Assembly (NCBI GenBank): GCA_029050995.1
Contig: JAIDLO010000011.1
Span: 1-10,965 of the forward strand
Direction: 5' to 3'
From: Eubacterium sp.
GTDB lineage: Bacteria > Bacillota > Clostridia > Oscillospirales > Acutalibacteraceae
Length of the DNA: 10,965 bases
Part shown: one piece after another, positions 5,338-10,965 of the stretch
Numbering within the stretch: the first letter of the stretch is position 1
Layout of the letters: the number at the start of each line of letters is the position of its first letter
Translations under genes and position numbers: made by a program
The notes under the pieces: model-generated
Databases searched by the model: none
What the model was told of the DNA's origin: nothing
The model's input: only the letters and a program-made list of their open reading frames with translations

Positions 5338-6397
5338 AACGAACCTCATTTGCTATAAGCATCAGCTTAACCACTAACTCTTCAAAAACAAGCCTATCGT
5401 CTGCCGAGGTGCTTTTCAATGCATTATCTGCATCCATAAGTACATCAAGTGATTTGCGAAGCTGTTTAATAGAAAGATTAGCCGAATCCCTTACAGCATT
5501 ATTAATATAGGAATCATATTGATAGAAAAAATAGTTCTTGATATCTGTTGCAGGCTTGCCTGCTGCTTTGGCGCATTTTACCCTGTACATATCAACAAAG
5601 CTTTTTGTAATTGTACCAAGCAGATAATCGCTTTTAACATTTTTTTCATTATAGAATAAAGCATTCAAAACGGAATACGCCTTACTGCCGTCCCCTGCAA
5701 GGATTGCCTTTGATAAATCATTTACTCTTGCTTGAAATGATTTTGTTGCAAGCTTATCAATAATGTCTTTCGTTACTTCCTTATCTTTCAAGTAAAAGCA
5801 TATTTTCTCTGTTTCATTCTGCAGAGTCTGTATGTCTGTTCCCGAGATAGATATAAGATATTTTGCAAGATTCGGAGTGAGCTCATATCCCCTCTTTTTA
5901 AACCCTGTTACAAGCATTTTAGCAAGCTCAGACTCCGTTTTGCAATTCAGTTCTACAACAGAGCCTGCTTTTGCAAAAGCGTTCTCAAGCTTGGTTGCTT
6001 TAGCACTTACCTTACCATCCTTATTCTTAAAAGGAAATTCAAGCGCATCATACCAGAAAACCAAAATCGTTGTTTCGGGAATATCCTTTAAAAATTCCTG
6101 AAGGAGTTTGATATCACTTTCACTTTTATCAAACGGATAATCGCAGACAAGAACGAAATTGTAGCTGCTCATCATAGGAAGTAGCTCTGCATCCTTTAGA
6201 ATTTCATCCATTGTAGTATCCTTACCGTTATAGGAATGGAAATTGAAATCCTCAAAGGTTGGCTCAACGATTTTCTTTTTAAGAAGATTTACATAATGAT
6301 TTTTAAGATATCCCTCTTGTCCGAATATAAAATAAGCATTTGAGTATTCGCCTGTTTTAATCTGTGCCTTTAACTCAGCTTCTGTTATTTTTGCCAT
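5330..6397 (-). CDS. holA: DNA polymerase III subunit delta
   Basis: HolA is the wrench subunit of the clamp loader. It binds and opens the beta sliding clamp so that the clamp can be placed on primed DNA. The 355-residue product matches the family throughout. The N-terminus has AYFIFGQEGYLKNHYV (about 21-36), the counterpart of the family's Y-x-x-x-G-x-E-x-x-L. A degenerate AAA+ fold without Walker motifs runs to about residue 140. A lid region containing ISGTDIQTLQNETEKICFY (about 183-201) is strongly typical, and a helical collar domain forms the C-terminus. The length is close to the roughly 343 residues of the E. coli protein. The start at 6397 follows GGAGG at 6406-6410 by 8 bases. The gene overlaps comEC by 13 bases upstream and the Toprim gene by 8 bases downstream. 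comEC next to holA is a common arrangement in Firmicutes. Confidence 0.95.
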   Translation of the reverse strand: MAKITEAELKAQIKTGEYSNAYFIFGQEGYLKNHYVNLLKKKIVEPTFEDFNFHSYNGKDTTMDEILKDAELLPMMSSYNFVLVCDYPFDKSESDIKLLQEFLKDIPETTILVFWYDALEFPFKNKDGKVSAKATKLENAFAKAGSVVELNCKTESELAKMLVTGFKKRGYELTPNLAKYLISISGTDIQTLQNETEKICFYLKDKEVTKDIIDKLATKSFQARVNDLSKAILAGDGSKAYSVLNALFYNEKNVKSDYLLGTITKSFVDMYRVKCAKAAGKPATDIKNYFFYQYDSYINNAVRDSANLSIKQLRKSLDVLMDADNALKSTSADDRLVFEELVVKLMLIANEVRYD

Positions 6398-8409
6398 TCG
6401 TTAAGCCTCCTCTCCGAATATCCATTTTCATTTACCGTATAAACGATATCATAATCCGAAGGATTACTAAGATAAATGGAATGATTGTCTGCATTTATAG
6501 TTTCATATTTATTGATACACATAAATTCTGTATCAAAAATAGTCAAAGTAACATATTTGTTTTTCGTATTGCTTTTATATTCTACATTAAGTTGCTTCCA
6601 TAAATCAATATTAAATTCATCATCACAAAAGAAATTATCACAATTTTGAATAAATTTTGCATTTTCATTCTTACAAACATAGTTTAACGCACCAAACTTA
6701 TTTGCAAGCCGTTTTGAATATTCACTGTTGTTCGTATCAACAATCATTGAAATATGAAGATTTTTAGATCTCAGCATATTGGATACGGCATAATACTGTG
6801 AAGAATCATTAACGCCGATTACAACGGCATTCTTCTTATTATATACTACAACAGATGTTGAATAATAGCTATGAATTTCTCTGACATAAACATTATTTTG
6901 ATTCAAGAAATCAGAAACGGAAATGACAGAGATAAATATAACGATTGCGAGAACTGAAGCTCGCTTTACTGCTTTTTTGCTGTTGAAGAAGAACGATACA
7001 CCAAGAATAATAAATACCGCACCAATCGCAAGAAAATATTTGTTATCGGAAAGATCGGCAACTGCATGCGGAATACCTGCTGTTTTTTCAGCAATAAGAA
7101 TCATTGCTGATGATAATACCCGGCTGATACGGGAAAACACAAAAAGAAACGGATTACACCAGCCAAATATAATCATAAGCAGAGAAGAAATCAATGCAAT
7201 CTGGGCAATCGGAATCATAATGATGTTTAGAAGAATTCCGAATGTACTTACATATCCAAAGCATATACAGCAAACAGGAAGTGTTGTTATAAAGACGGAT
7301 ACAGATGCGCAAATCGTTTTGAACACATAATCCGTAATGAAAAACTTTGGATTACAAATTTTCCTTAAAATCGGATTGATAATAATTAATCCAAGAACGG
7401 CAGTTACAGTCAGCAATGCGCCTGCATCTGTAACCGCATAAGGATTTAAGCAGATCAGAAATACTGCAATTCCCAAAGCGTTCAGCGCATCACTGCGTTC
7501 ATTGAACAATCTGCCGCAAAGAAGAATAATCATCATAATGCCTGCACGGAGTACGGACTTAGAAAATCCGGCTAACCCCATATAAAGCAAAACACTGAAT
7601 AAAGAAATGCATACCTGCGGAATTTTTGGAATTCTCAAATTCTTCAGAAGCAGGGATACAGCACCGCAGAATACTGCAAGATGCAAGCCGGACACCGCCA
7701 TTAAATGCGACATACCGCTATATTTAAAATCATCATTGATTTGACTTGGTATTTCTGACTTATCACCGATTAGAAGCGCTATGATGATAGAGTTTTCAGG
7801 AGATTTAATATTTGATTTAACAAAGTTTTTTATGCTTTCGCGTTGATGCAGAATAAATGTATTGATGTTGAAAACTTTTTCATTTTGCACTTTAAAATCA
7901 AGCAAAGTTCCTGCAAGAAACTCATTATTGCCAAAGCAGCCATAAGAGCTAAAGCCATTTTCAGCAATTAATCTAAGCTTAATATTGCCGCTGATTTTCT
8001 GATAATAGTCTGCATTAATCTTATCTTCAGATTTTAAAGTTAGTTTAATGCTTTGCGGCGAATTATTCTTATTTATATAGGATGTTTTCACTGTATAATA
8101 ATAGCTGTCATTTTTATTTTCTTCCAAATCTACAATGTAAAATTCAGCATTTACTTTTTCAGCATCAAGATTCTTTTGAGGAAGAAATACAAAATAGTAA
8201 TTTGAAATAAAAATAACACAAGCCAAAACGGCAGAAAACATACACAACGGAACAGAAACACTTTGCCTTGTTATTTTCAAAAGAATGGAAATGGCAAAAG
8301 CGACACTTGCAATCGCCAAAATTACAAATGCCGCTTCAATTTTAAGAAAATTAAGAATGATCAGAGTTATTGCAAAGGAAAAACCGATATGTGCAAAAAC
8401 TCTTTTCAT
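6385..8409 (-). CDS. comEC: ComEC/Rec2 family DNA-uptake channel with degenerate C-terminal domain
   Basis: ComEC forms the inner-membrane channel that passes single-stranded DNA into the cell during transformation. The 674-residue protein begins with about three hydrophobic helices (10-76), then a soluble region of OB-fold type (about 80-200). The competence domain core (about 205-475) has many membrane helices and the signature ALLIGDKSEIP (211-221) followed by SGMSHLMAVSGLHL (231-244). Another helix (about 485-500) leads to a C-terminal soluble region (about 505-674). In canonical ComEC that region is a metallo-beta-lactamase-like nuclease with DVGQGD and HxHxDH motifs. Here neither is present: the place where TH-x-H-x-DH would be expected reads MIVDTNNSEYSKR (555-567). 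AGGAG at 8420-8424, inside the end of the upstream galactosidase gene, supports the start. The length and transmembrane core are otherwise normal. Whether the organism is transformable cannot be told from this window. Confidence 0.9.
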   Translation of the reverse strand: MKRVFAHIGFSFAITLIILNFLKIEAAFVILAIASVAFAISILLKITRQSVSVPLCMFSAVLACVIFISNYYFVFLPQKNLDAEKVNAEFYIVDLEENKNDSYYYTVKTSYINKNNSPQSIKLTLKSEDKINADYYQKISGNIKLRLIAENGFSSYGCFGNNEFLAGTLLDFKVQNEKVFNINTFILHQRESIKNFVKSNIKSPENSIIIALLIGDKSEIPSQINDDFKYSGMSHLMAVSGLHLAVFCGAVSLLLKNLRIPKIPQVCISLFSVLLYMGLAGFSKSVLRAGIMMIILLCGRLFNERSDALNALGIAVFLICLNPYAVTDAGALLTVTAVLGLIIINPILRKICNPKFFITDYVFKTICASVSVFITTLPVCCICFGYVSTFGILLNIIMIPIAQIALISSLLMIIFGWCNPFLFVFSRISRVLSSAMILIAEKTAGIPHAVADLSDNKYFLAIGAVFIILGVSFFFNSKKAVKRASVLAIVIFISVISVSDFLNQNNVYVREIHSYYSTSVVVYNKKNAVVIGVNDSSQYYAVSNMLRSKNLHISMIVDTNNSEYSKRLANKFGALNYVCKNENAKFIQNCDNFFCDDEFNIDLWKQLNVEYKSNTKNKYVTLTIFDTEFMCINKYETINADNHSIYLSNPSDYDIVYTVNENGYSERRLNEWQK

Positions 8410-8414
8410 TGTTA

Positions 8415-10965
8415 TTAATCTCCTGCTGTTATTGGTTCAATCGTAAAGCTATAGCTCTGCTTTACACCTTTTTTCATCAGATATTGGTCGCGCACAAATG
8501 CCTGACCGGGCATATCGCCGCCTACACCGCAAAGAAGATGATCTATGTTTACTGTTGTTATACTATTATCATACGGAATTTCATGCACATGCTTAGCCTT
8601 ATCCAGCTTTTCGGTTGTATAATGATAAGCACTGAAATTAAACGGATCATTATAATAGGATGAGATTTTAAGTCCTTTTCCATTTTCATCCTGAATGGTA
8701 AAGTAATGAACATCTGCTCTGTTGGAGCTTTCCTGCGGGCGCATATAGCGGTATTCCAGATCCGTTACAGTTGAGCTGTACTTGCCGATTTTAGCACCTG
8801 TTTTTCTATCACAATATGTTGGAACAGGACCTCTGCCGTACCAGTTTATATATTCCATACTGCCGTCAAGCACCATTCTTGCGCCGAATTTAATCATATT
8901 TGCTTTTGGAACTGCACTATGATAAACATAAATTCTTCTGTCCGGATAAATTCTGTAGGTAGAAACAGCATTTTTAAGTCCCGATGTTTTCCAGGCAATA
9001 TGAACCTCTACTGAATTATTTTCGCCGTTTGTTACAACAGTTTTGATTGGCTTTGCTCTTTTGCTTGCCCTTTTCCATTTATAGAAAGGATGGAAAGGAA
9101 TCAGGAACGGCGTAAAGTTGAGGAAATCAATATCATTATCCGTTAACGCTCTGAAATAATATGGTTCAAGCGGCGCTTTAAGCCTTTCTCTGCCTGCAAT
9201 AGAATAGTTTGTAATTCTTCCCTTTTCAATACAAACAAAGAAAGCATCGCCATTAATCTCAACAGTATTTCTTTTAACTGTGTAATGAAGCGTACCATTG
9301 CACTTTGGCTCTTCAGGCTGCGGAAGTGCATTCAGAACAAACTGATCCCATGCAACCTCATATCCAATCGGAAGTCCCAAAGAAGGATTCTTCGTGTGGA
9401 ATGAAACTGTTAAAACAACCTCTTTATCAAATGGAAGCGTTGTATAATTATAAGGAATTGTAATAAATGTTTCAGAAAGCGGCGCACATTCAATTACGCC
9501 AAGCTCGCCTGATGAGAATTCATCGCCGTTTGCTGAAACAGACCATTTGCAAACATAATCTGAAATGTTTGTAAATAAAAACTTATTCTTAACCTTATAT
9601 GTTCCCTTCTGAATATCAAAAAGTTCTGTTTTGATTTCAGCATAAACCTTTTTAACCTCGGTAATCTGCGGATGCGGCTTTCTGTCTGCACCGATAATAC
9701 CATTTGCACAGAAATATGTATTCGAGCCAGAAATAGCCGTTGTATTCGGAATATTAATAATGTTCCTTGGCTCTTTCTTAGAAAAGTCACTGCCGTAAAG
9801 CCATTCATCCTGCCCGTTTTCATTAACCTTGTGAATGGTCTGGTCTACAAAATCCCAGATGAAACCGCCGCACATATTATCATAGCGTTCAAAATCATCC
9901 ATATATTCCTGGAAATTACCAAGTGAATTTTCCATTGAATGTGCATATTCACAAAGAAGAACAGGCTTGCCTTCGTACATTTCTGCTTTAATCGGCTTAC
10001 TGTCTGCTGCAAGCTGATTTGCAATATTATCATAAAGTGAAATGGTTATAGGCTCTTTTTTGCCAAGCTTTTCCATAATATCCGCTGTTGGATACATACG
10101 AGAAATAACATCACTTTTTGTTAAATCAAAATCGCCCTCATAATGGAACTGCCTTGTATCATCAAGCTTTAATGCAGCTTCCTTCATTTTAGCAAAGTTA
10201 TCGCCGTCGCCTGCCTCATTTCCAAGACTCCACATAAAGATACAAGGATTGTTTCTGTCACGAAGCACCATGCGCTCCATTCTGTCTACAACAGCACCTG
10301 TCCACACAGGATTGCTTCCCGGAACGCCCTTGCGCCTTACGCCGTGCGTTTCAACCTCACATTCATCCATAACATAGAAGCCGTATTTATTACACATTTC
10401 ATAGAAATACGGATCATCCGGATAATGAGAGGTTCGGATTGCATTGATATTATTCTGCTTCATAATATCAAGATCCTGGGTATATCTTTCCTTTGGAACA
10501 GCCCAGCCGTGATCGGCATCAAAATCATGACGATTGACACCTCTTATCATCAAAGGCATACCATTGAAATAAATCTTTTCGCCTTTGATTTCAACCTGTT
10601 TGAAGCCTACATCATATGTTTTAACAGCAACTGTTTTTTCATCCAGCTTCAATATCATAATAAGCTTATACAAATTCGGCGTTTCGGCAGACCATTTTTC
10701 AGGCTCCATAATATCCGTAACAAACTTAACATCCGCACTGTTTGAAGCAAGGCTTATTCTGCTGTTTCCAAGCGGAATCTCCTCCCCATTAGGAGAAAGA
10801 AGCTTTGCTTCAATGGAAGCATTTCCGTTAAACGCCCAATAGTTTTTGATTTCTATATCAAGCATAGCTGTTGCATTTTTATAGAAAGTATCAAATTTCG
10901 TTCTGAAATAAAAATCTCTTATAGAAACAGGGCTTTCGGCATAAAGATAAACATCTCTGTAATAC
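8415..10965 (-). CDS. lacZ: Beta-galactosidase, glycoside hydrolase family 2 (5' end beyond right edge)
   Basis: This large GH2 enzyme hydrolyses terminal beta-galactosides such as lactose. The frame stays open to the window edge, past the first in-window ATG at 10865. The extra residues read YYRDVYLYAESPVSIRDF, which aligns with G-[IL]-[FY]-RDVYLY in the sugar-binding domain of LacZ proteins, so 10865 is not the start. About 849 residues are visible, and roughly 170 are probably missing compared with the usual 1,020-1,040. Landmarks, numbered from the edge, are GVNRHDFD (142-149), E205 and H207 in EVETHG (magnesium ligands in the E. coli enzyme), the acid/base E250 in SLGNEAG, the nucleophile E339 in LLCEYAHSMENS, and GGFIWDFVDQ (366-375). 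The C-terminal small-chain domain has WYGRGPVPTYCDRKTG, RPQESSNRADV and GVGGDMPG. No signal peptide can be assessed. It ends 5 bases before comEC. Confidence 0.93.
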   Translation of the reverse strand, partial: YYRDVYLYAESPVSIRDFYFRTKFDTFYKNATAMLDIEIKNYWAFNGNASIEAKLLSPNGEEIPLGNSRISLASNSADVKFVTDIMEPEKWSAETPNLYKLIMILKLDEKTVAVKTYDVGFKQVEIKGEKIYFNGMPLMIRGVNRHDFDADHGWAVPKERYTQDLDIMKQNNINAIRTSHYPDDPYFYEMCNKYGFYVMDECEVETHGVRRKGVPGSNPVWTGAVVDRMERMVLRDRNNPCIFMWSLGNEAGDGDNFAKMKEAALKLDDTRQFHYEGDFDLTKSDVISRMYPTADIMEKLGKKEPITISLYDNIANQLAADSKPIKAEMYEGKPVLLCEYAHSMENSLGNFQEYMDDFERYDNMCGGFIWDFVDQTIHKVNENGQDEWLYGSDFSKKEPRNIINIPNTTAISGSNTYFCANGIIGADRKPHPQITEVKKVYAEIKTELFDIQKGTYKVKNKFLFTNISDYVCKWSVSANGDEFSSGELGVIECAPLSETFITIPYNYTTLPFDKEVVLTVSFHTKNPSLGLPIGYEVAWDQFVLNALPQPEEPKCNGTLHYTVKRNTVEINGDAFFVCIEKGRITNYSIAGRERLKAPLEPYYFRALTDNDIDFLNFTPFLIPFHPFYKWKRASKRAKPIKTVVTNGENNSVEVHIAWKTSGLKNAVSTYRIYPDRRIYVYHSAVPKANMIKFGARMVLDGSMEYINWYGRGPVPTYCDRKTGAKIGKYSSTVTDLEYRYMRPQESSNRADVHYFTIQDENGKGLKISSYYNDPFNFSAYHYTTEKLDKAKHVHEIPYDNSITTVNIDHLLCGVGGDMPGQAFVRDQYLMKKGVKQSYSFTIEPITAGD

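Noticed and set aside
6923..7330. A 135-residue plus-strand open frame inside comEC.
   Set aside because: It is antisense to the conserved membrane region of ComEC. Long frames opposite hydrophobic coding DNA are expected, and nothing in the translation resembles a known family.
10344..10745. A 133-residue plus-strand open frame inside the beta-galactosidase gene.
   Set aside because: It is antisense to the conserved GH2 catalytic barrel. The translation is rich in Ile, Phe and His, as expected for a shadow.
10863..10865. ATG at 10865 as the start of the galactosidase.
   Set aside because: The reading frame continues without a stop to the window edge, and the extra residues (RDVYLYAESPVSIRDF) match the N-terminal sugar-binding domain of LacZ proteins. 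The gene is truncated by the window, not short.

Overview
The window is AT-rich chromosomal DNA from a Gram-positive anaerobe of the Firmicutes, most likely class Clostridia (a Ruminococcus/Oscillospiraceae-type gut bacterium). That call rests on family content and sequence flavour: an RNase M5-like Toprim protein, a YdbC-type PC4 protein, a VanW protein with clostridial Ig-like repeats, an acetate kinase, GGAGG-type ribosome binding sites and very AT-rich intergenic gaps. It was made by eye, with no database search. I see no mobile element, CRISPR array, tRNA or rRNA. Coding density is high and no gene-free stretch exceeds 130 bases.

Left block (1-1693, minus strand): ackA (acetate kinase), then a 71-residue YdbC/PC4 ssDNA-binding protein, then the first 31 codons of alaS, cut by the left edge. 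A perfect 9-bp hairpin lies between ydbC and alaS. ackA has a good sigma-A promoter. Back to back with ackA, on the plus strand, is tmcAL (1792-2856), the tRNA-Met cytidine acetate ligase. The two genes share a 98-base divergent gap in which their predicted -10 boxes overlap. One gene makes or consumes acetyl phosphate from acetate, and the other uses acetate directly to modify tRNA.

Middle (2857-4643): a palindromic bidirectional terminator separates tmcAL from a convergent gene for a secreted VanW-domain protein. That protein has a signal peptide, two Ig-like repeats, two fibronectin-III-like domains and a VanW domain. Its gene has its own candidate promoter, with an inverted repeat just downstream of the predicted transcription start.

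Right block (4762-10965, minus strand): a tightly packed, probably co-transcribed series reading lacZ-type GH2 beta-galactosidase (5' end beyond the right edge), comEC, holA and an RNase M5-like Toprim gene. Neighbours are 5 bases apart or overlap by 8-13 bases. The comEC-holA pair is a familiar arrangement. The sugar hydrolase in front of it is the odd partner. The ComEC protein keeps the membrane channel domain, but its C-terminal metallo-beta-lactamase-like region has lost the metal-binding signature.

I found no convincing new multi-gene system. The points most worth a second look are the nuclease-dead-looking ComEC, the lacZ/comEC junction, the overlapping ackA/tmcAL promoters, and the promoter plus inverted repeat ahead of the VanW gene.
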